Of a stretch of 64,000 nucleotides of DNA, positions 16,852-24,342 are shown piece by piece. Position 1 is the first letter of the stretch. The number at the start of each line of letters is the position of its first letter. The DNA is taken from contig NZ_CP126256.1 in NCBI RefSeq assembly GCF_003234265.2, forward strand, positions 248,001-312,000, given 5' to 3'. The notes under the pieces were generated by a model. That model was not told the DNA's origin. It did not search any database and saw only the letters and a list, made by a program, of their open reading frames with translations. This DNA is from Curtobacterium sp. MCSS17_015 (lineage in GTDB: Bacteria; Actinomycetota; Actinomycetes; Actinomycetales; Microbacteriaceae). The position numbers and the translations under genes are program-made.

Positions 16852-16864
16852 CTTGATGATCAAG
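16852..16864. promoter_or_regulatory. Candidate MarR operator CTTGATGATCAAG
   Basis: A 13-base perfect palindrome (6+1+6) in an AT-richer patch between the divergent MarR and TasA-like genes. TTGATNATCAA is a common MarR-type operator shape. It sits 59 bases before the TasA-like start. Confidence 0.6.
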
Positions 16865-16922
16865 CAATCACTTCACTGAACGATTGCGGTCCGCCCTGAC
16901 TGACGAAACATCGAGGTACCCC

Positions 16923-17570
16923 GTGTCCAACCAGCTCCGCACCTCCCCGCTGAAGCGCCTCCGCTTCGCCCCCGTGGCGCTCCTCGCGGGCGTCTTCGCC
17001 GCCGTGCTCCTCTCCCTCTCGCTCACCGGCACCCTCTCCGGGTTCGCCGCGAGCATCACCAACAGCAGCAACACCGCCGCCAGCGGCACGCTGATCATGC
17101 AGGAGCAGAACGCCAACGCGTCGGTCACGTGTCTCAGCACCGACGGCGGCTCGGTCTCCACCAACTCCGCGACCTGCTCGACCATCAACAAGTTCGGTGG
17201 CAGCACCACGATGACGCCGGGCAACACGGTCAACACCCCGATCACGATCAAGAACACGGGCACCGCCGCCGCGAACACCTTCACGCTCACCCCGGGTGCC
17301 ACCTGCACGCAGACGGTCAACGGCACGTCGAACGGCACCGCGACCGACCTCTGCGCGAAGATGAACCTCGTCATCACCTCAGGCTCCACCACGGTCTTCT
17401 CCGGCACCCTCGCCAGCTTCAAGGGCGGCGCCGCGATCTCGCTGCCCACCGCTCCCGCCGCCGGTACGAGCGTCCCCTTCAACTTCGCGGTCACGCTCGA
17501 CTCCTCGGCCGGCAACACCTACCAGGGCCTCGCCGCCTCCGTGCCGATGACGTGGACCTTCACCGCCTGA
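16923..17570 (+). CDS. SipW-dependent TasA-like secreted protein
   Basis: A 215-residue exported protein starting at GTG 16923 with GAGGT just upstream. The N-terminus has a basic stretch, a hydrophobic core (residues ~17-40) and the motif LSGFAASITNSSNTAASGTL, which fits the AxFS/A...N...GTL pattern after the cleavage site of SipW (signal peptidase S26B) substrates such as TasA and camelysin. The mature part is Thr/Ser/Asn-rich and beta-predicted, with four cysteines that could form disulfides. A SipW-like peptidase follows 95 bases downstream. Likely a surface fibre or secreted matrix subunit (inference). Confidence 0.75.
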   Translation: MSNQLRTSPLKRLRFAPVALLAGVFAAVLLSLSLTGTLSGFAASITNSSNTAASGTLIMQEQNANASVTCLSTDGGSVSTNSATCSTINKFGGSTTMTPGNTVNTPITIKNTGTAAANTFTLTPGATCTQTVNGTSNGTATDLCAKMNLVITSGSTTVFSGTLASFKGGAAISLPTAPAAGTSVPFNFAVTLDSSAGNTYQGLAASVPMTWTFTA

Positions 17571-17587
17571 TCAACACCACCCAGACC

Positions 17588-17626
17588 GGCGACGCTCGAC
17601 CGACCCCCCTACGGTCGAGCGTCGCC
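17588..17626 (+). terminator. Hairpin between TasA-like and signal peptidase genes
   Basis: A perfect 15-bp stem (17588-17602 with 17612-17626) with a C-rich 9-base loop, 18 bases after the stop. It may partly terminate transcription so that the structural protein is made in excess over its peptidase. Confidence 0.75.
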
Positions 17627-17664
17627 ATCCCACTCCACCAGCAGCGACCCGGACGGAGCAGCAC

Positions 17665-18549
17665 ATGAGCCAGACGTCGGCCATCCCGCTCAGCGGGACG
17701 CTCCCCCGGCCGCTGCTCGGCGGGCGGGCGGTCAGCCGCTCCGAGACCGTCCTGGCGTGGGGCGTCGCCGCGGTCGCCGCGGTCCTCCTCACCGCGGCCA
17801 TGCTGTTCCTCACCAACGGCGGACGCTGGTTCGTCGTCGAGACGCCGTCGATGGGAGAAGCAGCCCCCGTCGGTACGCTCGTCCTCGACATGCCGGTCCA
17901 GGCGTCGTCGCTCCGTGTCGGGGACATCGTCTCCTACAGCGTCGCCGCGAACCCCGACGTCGTCTACACCCACCGCATCGTCGCGATCGACCCCGACGGC
18001 GGCATCCGTGCCCGCGGCGACGTGAACGGGGCGGTCGACCCGTGGACGCTGACGCAGGAGGACCTGATCGGCGCCCCGGTCCTGCTCGTCCCGCACCTGG
18101 GCTGGCTCTTCAAGGCCACCCCGATCCTCCTGGTCGGCACGCTGCTCATCTGGGCCCTGACCAGTGCGTTCACCGATCGGGTCACCCGGAGCAGTCTCCG
18201 CATCGCCGGAGCGTCCCTGACCGTCTCGTACGCCGCCTTCCTGCTCAAGCCCTTCGTCAACGTCACGACGATCTCGAACAGCACGTCGCCCGGCTCCGTC
18301 GAGGCCACCGTGGTGTCGTCCGGGGTCTTCCCGGTCCGGGTCGACGCGGTCGGCGGGAACGCCGTCCACCTCGTCGACGGCGAAGTGGGTCGGGTGACGA
18401 TCACCGAGCTGAACCGCCACGGTCAGTACCAGCTCATGTCGACCATCGACCTCGACCCGATGGGATGGGCCGTGCTCGTCGCCGCCTGCCTGGTCCCGCT
18501 CGTGCTGTGCCTGGCGGTCGGCCGCGTCGAGACGGTGCGGCCGTCGTGA
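17665..18549 (+). CDS. SipW-type (S26B) signal peptidase I
   Basis: A 294-residue membrane signal peptidase of the Ser-His ER/SipW branch. The catalytic serine is Ser62 in ETPSMG; the His of the dyad is His103 in YTHRIV, replacing the Lys of ordinary LepB enzymes; the conserved RGDVNGAVD follows near residue 117. There are transmembrane helices near residues 28-50 and 152-168, and two more regions in the unusually long C-terminal half, which ends with a helix and short cytoplasmic tail. The C-terminal half also contains a second secretory-like segment (TISNSTSPGSVEATVV). It probably cleaves the neighbouring TasA-like and LamG proteins. Its stop overlaps the next start by 4 bases. Confidence 0.88.
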   Translation: MSQTSAIPLSGTLPRPLLGGRAVSRSETVLAWGVAAVAAVLLTAAMLFLTNGGRWFVVETPSMGEAAPVGTLVLDMPVQASSLRVGDIVSYSVAANPDVVYTHRIVAIDPDGGIRARGDVNGAVDPWTLTQEDLIGAPVLLVPHLGWLFKATPILLVGTLLIWALTSAFTDRVTRSSLRIAGASLTVSYAAFLLKPFVNVTTISNSTSPGSVEATVVSSGVFPVRVDAVGGNAVHLVDGEVGRVTITELNRHGQYQLMSTIDLDPMGWAVLVAACLVPLVLCLAVGRVETVRPS

Positions 18550-19397
18550 ACCCCGGGCGTCTCCGCGACGGCAAGGTCGTCGCGCTGCTGCTGGTCGTCG
18601 CACTCGCCGTGGTCGTCCTCCTCAACCAGTTCGCCCCGACCCGGTCGGCCTTCAGCGCGAAGGTGACGAACGGGACGAACAGCGCCGGCACGGCCGCGTA
18701 CTTCACGTGCTCGAGCGCCGTCGACGCCGACGCCGCCACCGCGTTGTTCGCGTACAAGCTGTCCGAGTCCGCGGGATCACGAACGGCCGTCGACTCGTCC
18801 GGCAGGGGTGCGAACGGCACCTACCAGGGGGCGATGGCCACGACGACGGCCAGCCCGAACGCCTGCCCGCGGGACGCCGGTGGCGCCTACGTGCTCAACG
18901 GCTCGACGAGCTTCGTCTCCACGCCGAACGCCTACCGCAACCCGACCACCTTCAGTGAAGAGGTGTGGTTCCGGACCAGCGTGGCGGGCGGGCTCCTCAT
19001 CGGTTTCGGCAGCAACCAGGTGACCACGTCCGGTCAACACGACCGGCAGGTCTACCTCAACACCAGCGGACAGCTCGTGTTCGGCACGTACAACACCACC
19101 ACGCAGGTCGTGACGTCACCGAGGTCCTACAACGACGGTGCCTGGCACCACGTCGTGTCGACCATGTCGCCGACCACGGGGATGCGGCTGTACGCGGACG
19201 GCGTGCTCGTGGCGTCGAACGCGGCGTTCACCACGCCGGAGAACGCCACGGGGTACTTCCGCGTCGGGTACGACACGATCGCCGGATGGCCGGGGGCGGG
19301 TCCGTACTCCTTCTCCGGGTCCATGCGGTTCGCCGCGGTCTACGGCTCCGTGCTCTCACCGACACAGGTCGCCGCGCACCACGCCGCCGGACGGTGA
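18546..19397 (+). CDS. Secreted LamG/concanavalin-like protein with SipW-type signal
   Basis: A 283-residue exported protein starting at GTG 18546, coupled to the signal peptidase by a 4-base overlap. The N-terminus (hydrophobic residues ~10-30, then TRSAFSAKVTNGTNSAGTAAYFTC) carries the SipW-substrate motif. Residues ~60-280 are a LamG-like jellyroll: LSESAGSRTAVDSSGRGANGTYQG, NGSTSFVSTPNAYRNPTTFSEEVWFRT, DGAWHHVVSTM, RLYADGVLVASN and the C-terminal SGSMRFAAVYGSVLSPTQVAAHHAAG. Such domains bind glycans or proteins at the cell surface, so this may be a capping or adhesive part of the same surface system. Confidence 0.85.
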   Translation: MNPGRLRDGKVVALLLVVALAVVVLLNQFAPTRSAFSAKVTNGTNSAGTAAYFTCSSAVDADAATALFAYKLSESAGSRTAVDSSGRGANGTYQGAMATTTASPNACPRDAGGAYVLNGSTSFVSTPNAYRNPTTFSEEVWFRTSVAGGLLIGFGSNQVTTSGQHDRQVYLNTSGQLVFGTYNTTTQVVTSPRSYNDGAWHHVVSTMSPTTGMRLYADGVLVASNAAFTTPENATGYFRVGYDTIAGWPGAGPYSFSGSMRFAAVYGSVLSPTQVAAHHAAGR

Positions 19398-19478
19398 CGG
19401 GGGCTCGAGGCATGCCGCGCGCCCGACCGTGCGGCGTACGGCCGGCCGTGCGCTGAGGGACCGGTGTCGCGCCGCTGC

Positions 19479-20477
19479 TCAGCGTGCGCAGGAGGTGCGG
19501 CCGAGTCCGAACAGACGGATGGTGGTGATCCGCACGGTGGATGACGACGTGGCCGTCCACGTGTCGGTGAGGTCGGTCCGGACGCTGATGGTCGAGGTCT
19601 TCCAGATGAAGAAGTCGGACGCGCCGAGGATGACGTCGTGCTCGCCGGCAGCGGCACTGATCCCGCTCACGGCCCCGTCGACCAGGACCGAGAACCGCTC
19701 GGGCGCGACCCCGGAGTAGTCCCATCCCACGTCGACCGCCGCGTTGCCGACGTTCGTGCAGGTGAGCCCGGTCGCCGGGGTGGCCACCGCGGTGGCGATC
19801 GAACTGGCCCCGGTCGTCGTGGTCGCCGCGAAGGCCGCAGCGGCCGCGGGCGCCGGCAGGGCGACGCCGACCACGGCGCAGACGACGGCGGTGGCGACGG
19901 CGACGGTCGTGCGCGGCCGTCCCGGACGTCCGGCACGGTGGCGACCGTGTGACCGGAGGGGCCCGGTCGGGGTGTCCGGCCGCGCACGGACGGCGGGTGT
20001 CACGGCGAGCGCGGTGAGCACGGCGAGCGTGGCGGCCAGGGCGAGCAGGCGCGCCGTGTGGTGTTCGGCGGCCCAGACCACGGGCAGCCCGACGAGCGGG
20101 ACGCGCAGGTAGCCGACACCGACGACCGAGGACCGTGCGACGGCGGTCGAGTCGGCCTCCGGGTTCGCGTCCCCCTTCGTGACGAGGGCGCCGTGGGCGT
20201 CCACCTCCTGCAGACGGTGCAACCGCAGCACGCCGGCGTGGTCGGGGTCCGGGAAGAGCAGGACCTGACCGGCCCGGAGCGCACCGGTCGCGACGGGCTT
20301 GCTCACGACGACGTCACCGGGCACCAGGGACGGCTGCATGGAACCGGTCATCACGGTGGTGCTGTGCCATCCGAGCGCGAGCGGGGCGACGCCCCAGAAC
20401 GCGATGCCGATGAGCGTGGCGATGACGCCGCGGGCGGTCAGCACCACCGTGAAACGGATCCACGACGACGAGCGCAT
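19479..20477 (-). CDS. Signal peptidase I fused to a secreted SipW-substrate-like domain
   Basis: A 332-residue protein. Residues 1-165 are a signal peptidase with a first membrane helix (~10-35), catalytic Ser46 in TGSMQPSLVPGD, His87 in LRLHRL, the GDAN block near 102-105 and a second membrane helix (~143-163). After a basic linker comes a third hydrophobic segment (190-212) followed by AAAAFAATTTTGASS, which looks like the cleavage region of a SipW substrate, and a ~110-residue beta-rich domain with two cysteines. Thus one chain appears to join an enzyme and a substrate-like domain. It runs opposite to the LamG gene and 42 bases downstream of the second TasA-like gene on the same strand, probably one operon. 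Confidence 0.82.
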   Translation of the reverse strand: MRSSSWIRFTVVLTARGVIATLIGIAFWGVAPLALGWHSTTVMTGSMQPSLVPGDVVVSKPVATGALRAGQVLLFPDPDHAGVLRLHRLQEVDAHGALVTKGDANPEADSTAVARSSVVGVGYLRVPLVGLPVVWAAEHHTARLLALAATLAVLTALAVTPAVRARPDTPTGPLRSHGRHRAGRPGRPRTTVAVATAVVCAVVGVALPAPAAAAAFAATTTTGASSIATAVATPATGLTCTNVGNAAVDVGWDYSGVAPERFSVLVDGAVSGISAAAGEHDVILGASDFFIWKTSTISVRTDLTDTWTATSSSTVRITTIRLFGLGRTSCAR

Positions 20478-20519
20478 CCCGATCCTCCTGTCCGGTGGGC
20501 GAGCGGTCCCGGGTGCGGG

Positions 20520-21122
20520 CTAGAGGTTCTGGGCTTCCCACGTGAAGCCGAGGCTGGCGGTGGCGCCCATCAGCGCAGCCGGAGCGTCGGGGGACACGGT
20601 GTAGGTGATCTGGAAGGTCCGGGTCTCGGGCTTCGTGCCCGCGGTCTTCCAGGTGCCGAGGCCGGAAGCGTAGTCCTTGCGGGTCGACGCGAAGGTCGCG
20701 AGGGATCCGTCGTACAGGGTGCCCTCGGTGCCCGTCGCCGCCGTGAAGCCGTCGCAGGTGCCGTAGCCGCCACCGGTGCCCTGCTTGACCTGCAGGGTCA
20801 CGGACGAGGCCAGGGCCTTGGTCTGGGTGACGTCCTCGGCGTACATGCGGACGGCGCTCGGCAGGCTGCCGCTCGAGGTCACCGCGATGCAGTTCGTGCC
20901 GGTGGCCCCCGGCTTGAGGTTCGACGCGGAGAACAGCGCGCCGTTCGCGGCGTCGTTCGTCAGCGCGACCGTGCCCATCGACCAGTTGTCGGCACCGTCG
21001 GAGGAGGTCGCCGAGAAGGCCGAGTAGCTCGCCGTGGAGACGGCGACGCCAGCGGCGAGCAGCGCGGCGGGGATCACGGCGAAGGTGCCGAGGCGAGCGA
21101 GGGTGCGGGTAGGGCGACGCAT
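20520..21122 (-). CDS. TasA-like SipW-dependent secreted protein
   Basis: A 200-residue exported protein (ATG 21122; an in-frame ATG at 21137 is possible). The N-terminal membrane segment (residues ~10-30) is followed by STASYSAFSATSSDGADNWSMGTVALTND, the standard SipW/TasA cleavage-region pattern. The rest is beta-rich with two cysteines and ends TASLGFTWEAQNL, a terminal strand typical of camelysin/TasA folds. It leads the operon whose second gene is the signal peptidase fusion. Its upstream region holds the palindrome CCTCGAAATTCGAGG shared with the divergent MarR gene. Confidence 0.75.
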   Translation of the reverse strand: MRRPTRTLARLGTFAVIPAALLAAGVAVSTASYSAFSATSSDGADNWSMGTVALTNDAANGALFSASNLKPGATGTNCIAVTSSGSLPSAVRMYAEDVTQTKALASSVTLQVKQGTGGGYGTCDGFTAATGTEGTLYDGSLATFASTRKDYASGLGTWKTAGTKPETRTFQITYTVSPDAPAALMGATASLGFTWEAQNL

Positions 21123-21150
21123 GTTCCGGGGTTCCATCCTGATCGTAACG

Positions 21151-21165
21151 CCTCGAAATTCGAGG
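21151..21165. promoter_or_regulatory. Candidate MarR operator CCTCGAAATTCGAGG
   Basis: A 7+1+7 palindrome 29 bases before the TasA-like start and 75 bases before the MarR start. A second partial copy (TTTTCGAG, near 21191-21198) lies closer to the MarR gene, in an AT-rich promoter-like stretch. Confidence 0.65.
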
Positions 21166-21239
21166 TAACAGCGACTGTACGCCTCTATTTTCGAGTTTGT
21201 CAATCTTCGTGATGAACGGATGTCGACTATGCTCGTGGT

Positions 21240-21722
21240 GTGACCGCACCTCCTCGGCGCCCCTCGACCGCCGACCTCGACCGACTCCTCGACGAGGCCG
21301 TGGCGACCTTCTACGGCGCGCAGGTCGAGCACGCGCACCTCATGCAGCACCTGGCGGTCCGCCACGACCTCAATCCGGTCGACCTCCGCGCGCTGCAGTT
21401 CCTCGGTGCCATCGACGACGACCGCACACCGAAGGAGCTCGGCGGGTACCTCGAGATGGGCACGGGGGCGGTCACCGCACTCCTCGACCGGCTCACCCGG
21501 CAGGGACTCCTGGACCGTGTGCGGAACCCGGACGACCGGCGCAGTGTCCGGATCGAACTGACGCTCGACGGCGTCGCCGTCCTCGGAGCGGTGCGGGCGG
21601 CCTACCGCGGCGTGCTCGAGGAGGCGGTGTCGCCGGAGTCCTTCGAGCTGTTCATCGACTTCACCGGTCGGATGGCTGAGGCCCTGCGCGTCGCCGCACG
21701 GTCGGCCGATCCCGGGGTCTGA
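21240..21722 (+). CDS. MarR-family transcriptional regulator
   Basis: A 160-residue winged-helix protein starting at GTG 21240. Helices LRALQFLGAIDDDRTPKELGGYLEMGTGAVTALLDRLTRQGLLDRVRNPDDRRSVRIELT carry the recognition helix and the conserved DDRR wing. It is divergent from the TasA-like/signal-peptidase operon with the palindromic site between them, so it is the likely local repressor. It is convergent with the ABC ATPase gene; only 6 bases separate their ends. Confidence 0.9.
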   Translation: MTAPPRRPSTADLDRLLDEAVATFYGAQVEHAHLMQHLAVRHDLNPVDLRALQFLGAIDDDRTPKELGGYLEMGTGAVTALLDRLTRQGLLDRVRNPDDRRSVRIELTLDGVAVLGAVRAAYRGVLEEAVSPESFELFIDFTGRMAEALRVAARSADPGV

Positions 21723-21728
21723 GGGCGC

Positions 21729-22553
21729 TCAGGCCGGCCTGGACGCGGCCGGGAAGGAGCCGGTCAGGTCGACCCGGGACGTGCCGGAGTCGGTGTCCCG
21801 GTGGACCCGGCCGCGCACCCGGAACACCTGCTCGAGCAGCTCGGTGGTCAGGACTGCGCCGGGGGGCCCGGAGGCGGTGACCCGGCCGCCGGCCATCACC
21901 ACGAGGTGGTCGCAGTAGCGGGCTGCCAGGTCGAGGTCGTGCAGGACGACGACGACCGTCCAGGACCGGCTCGCGAGCAGGTCGAGGAGCTCGAACTGGT
22001 GGTGGATGTCCAGGTGGTTGAGCGGCTCGTCGAGGACCAGCACCTCGGGCTGCTGCGCGAGTGCGCGTGCCACCTGGACGCGCTGTCGTTCCCCACCGGA
22101 CAAGCCGCTCCACCGCCGGTGCTCCGTCCCGGCCATCCCCACGTCAGCCAGGGCTCCGCGGCACACGTCGTCACCGTCGGCGTCCGGGCCGCCGAGCCGC
22201 GAACGGAACGGCAGCCGACCGAGGCGGACGACGTCGAGCACACGGTGGTCGATGTCCGTGTGCCCCGCCTGCTCGACGAACGCCAGCCGTCGGGCGACCG
22301 CTCGGCGCCGGAGCCCCCGGAGGTCCTCGCCGGCGAGCAGGACCGTCCCGCTCTCCGGAACGGTGACCCCGGCGAGGCATCGGGCGAGCGTCGACTTGCC
22401 CGACCCGTTCGGTCCCACGATCCCCGTGACGCCGCCTCGCTGAGCGGTCAGGTCCACGTCCCGGATGAGTGCGGTGCCGCGGACCGAGCGCGAGACCCCT
22501 CGCGCTTCCAGGGACGACGGGCCCCCGGTCCGCCCGGGCTGCTCGCGGGTCAT
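21729..22553 (-). CDS. ABC importer ATP-binding protein (FecE/BtuD type)
   Basis: A 274-residue ATPase for the importer encoded just upstream. Motifs: Walker A GPNGSGKST, Q-loop FVEQAG, signature LSGGERQRVQVARAL, Walker B VLVLDEPLNHLD and the H-loop VLHDLDLAARYCD. The start is ATG 22553, overlapping the permease stop by 4 bases. The family transports iron-siderophores, heme, cobalamin or, in some actinobacteria, proposed coenzyme F420-0. Confidence 0.92.
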   Translation of the reverse strand: MTREQPGRTGGPSSLEARGVSRSVRGTALIRDVDLTAQRGGVTGIVGPNGSGKSTLARCLAGVTVPESGTVLLAGEDLRGLRRRAVARRLAFVEQAGHTDIDHRVLDVVRLGRLPFRSRLGGPDADGDDVCRGALADVGMAGTEHRRWSGLSGGERQRVQVARALAQQPEVLVLDEPLNHLDIHHQFELLDLLASRSWTVVVVLHDLDLAARYCDHLVVMAGGRVTASGPPGAVLTTELLEQVFRVRGRVHRDTDSGTSRVDLTGSFPAASRPA

Positions 22554-23569
22554 GCGCGTCGTCCCCGTCGCAGGACGACCAGGAAGACCGGGACGCCGAT
22601 GAGCGCGGTGACGACGCCGACCGGGATCTGGTGCGGCGCGAACGCCAGGCGACCGACGAGGTCCGCCAGCACGAGGAACACGCCGCCGCCCAGGGCGGAC
22701 ACCGGCAACAGGAGGCGGTGACCCGGTCCGACGAGCATCCGCGCGGCGTGCGGCACGACGAGCCCGACGAAGCCGATCGCGCCGACGGCCGCCACCACCG
22801 CCGCGGTCGTCGCGGCCGCACCGACGAGGACGGTCAGGCGCAGCGACCGGACGTCGATGCCGAGGGACACGGCGGCGTCGTGACCGAACGCGAAGGCGTC
22901 GAGAGCGGGGGCGACGAGCACGAAGACCGCCGTCGCCACGGCCACCACGGCGACGCAGACCACGACCGAGGACCACCGGGCGGCGGCCAGGGACCCGAGC
23001 AGCCAGTAGGTGATGCCGCGGGTGGCGTCCGCGTCACCCCACGCCGTCACGACCAGGGAGGTCACCGCGGCGAAGAGCTGACCGACGACCACACCGGTGA
23101 GCACCACGCGGCTCGTGTCCGCCGTGTCCCGACCCATCAGGGCGAACACCAGCGCGAACGACACGAGGCCCCCGACGAGTGCTCCGCCGGCGAGGGTCAC
23201 CGAGCCCGCACCGATGCCGAGGACGATGACGAGCACCGCGCCGGTGGACGCGCCCGACGAGATCCCGAGCAGGTACGGCTCGGCGAGCACGTTGCGGGTC
23301 ACTGCCTGCAGGACGCATCCACACACGGCGAGCCCCGCGCCCGCTGCTGCGGCCAACAGGACGCGGGGGAGGCGCAGCTGCCAGACGACGGAGTCCGCCA
23401 GCGGTGACAGCGGGGTGACGGGCAGGCCGAGGTGGCTGCCGATCGACCGGATCGTCCCGGTCCAGGTGATGGAGCCACCGGCGAGGGTCACGCCGGCGAC
23501 CACGACGACCACGAGCGCGACCGCGAGGGCGGGGAGCACGGCCGCCGCACGGAGCGCTCGCGGGGTCAC
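22550..23569 (-). CDS. FecCD-type ABC importer permease
   Basis: A 339-residue permease with about ten membrane helices, starting at GTG 23569, overlapping the methyltransferase stop by 4 bases. Family markers: LRLPRVLLAAAAGAGLAVCGCVLQAVTRNVLAEPYLLGISSGAS near the N-terminus and GAIGFVGLVVPHAARMLVGPGHRLLLPVSALGGG near the C-terminus, the FecCD/BtuC core. Only one permease gene is present, so the transporter would be a homodimer. Confidence 0.9.
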   Translation of the reverse strand: MTPRALRAAAVLPALAVALVVVVVAGVTLAGGSITWTGTIRSIGSHLGLPVTPLSPLADSVVWQLRLPRVLLAAAAGAGLAVCGCVLQAVTRNVLAEPYLLGISSGASTGAVLVIVLGIGAGSVTLAGGALVGGLVSFALVFALMGRDTADTSRVVLTGVVVGQLFAAVTSLVVTAWGDADATRGITYWLLGSLAAARWSSVVVCVAVVAVATAVFVLVAPALDAFAFGHDAAVSLGIDVRSLRLTVLVGAAATTAAVVAAVGAIGFVGLVVPHAARMLVGPGHRLLLPVSALGGGVFLVLADLVGRLAFAPHQIPVGVVTALIGVPVFLVVLRRGRRA

Positions 23570-24342
23570 CGGCGGGCGAGGACGACGAAGTCGTCGAGGT
23601 GCTGCCAGACCGGCCCGACCTCGGCGAACCCGGCCACCTGGAGGGCGGCGACGTGGAACGCCAGGCTGAGCTCCGGGTTCGGCGGGCGGTCCGCGAAGCG
23701 ACGGTCCCGCTCGGCGGCGAGCCGGCCGTACCGTTCGGCGGCGACGACCTCGGCGAACCACTGGTCCCAGTCGAGCGCACCCGCCGCTCGGTCGGTGCGC
23801 TGGGTGCGCTCGTCGTCGCGGGCGCTGAGCTCCTCGAACAGCGTCCGACCGTCGAGGTGGCGCAGGTGGTCGGCGTTGAGCACCACACCGCCGGGAGCGA
23901 GGAGCGCGCCGAGGTCGTTGTACACGCGACTGAGGACGTCGGACGGCAACCAGTGGAGTGCGGTGGAACTGAGCACGGCGTGGGGCACCGCACCGTCGAG
24001 TCCCGCGGTCCAGTCGCGGTCCCACAGGTCGGCGTCGACGAAGCGCACGCGGCGCCCGGCGAGCGCGGTCCGCCCGAGCTCCAGGAGGACGGGATCGTGG
24101 TCGAGCGCGATGCAGGTGATGTCCGGGCGCCGTTCGAGGACGCGCTGGCTGATCGACCCCGGTCCGCTGGCGAGGTCGAGGACGACTCCGCCCTCGGGGA
24201 CGACGTGGTCGACGACGTCGAGCATGATCGTGAAGCGCTGCTCGCGGTTCGTGATGTAGGCGGCCTGCTGGACGTCCCAGGCGGCGAGGAGTCGGAGCGC
24301 GTGCTCGGTCTCGTCAGGGGTGGGTGTGGCGGACGTGGTCAT
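23566..24342 (-). CDS. SAM-dependent methyltransferase embedded in the importer operon
   Basis: A 258-residue class I methyltransferase. Motif I is VVLDLASGPGSISQRVLE, the acidic SAM-ribose residue is in ITCIALDHDP, and post-I/IV motifs are seen in VLSSTALHWLP, with LLAPGGVVLNADHL as motif VI. This resembles ubiE/trans-aconitate-type small-molecule enzymes. Both ends overlap its neighbours by 4 bases, between the binding protein and the permease, so it is tightly coupled to transport. It may modify the imported compound; the substrate is not deducible. Confidence 0.87.
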   Translation of the reverse strand: MTTSATPTPDETEHALRLLAAWDVQQAAYITNREQRFTIMLDVVDHVVPEGGVVLDLASGPGSISQRVLERRPDITCIALDHDPVLLELGRTALAGRRVRFVDADLWDRDWTAGLDGAVPHAVLSSTALHWLPSDVLSRVYNDLGALLAPGGVVLNADHLRHLDGRTLFEELSARDDERTQRTDRAAGALDWDQWFAEVVAAERYGRLAAERDRRFADRPPNPELSLAFHVAALQVAGFAEVGPVWQHLDDFVVLARR

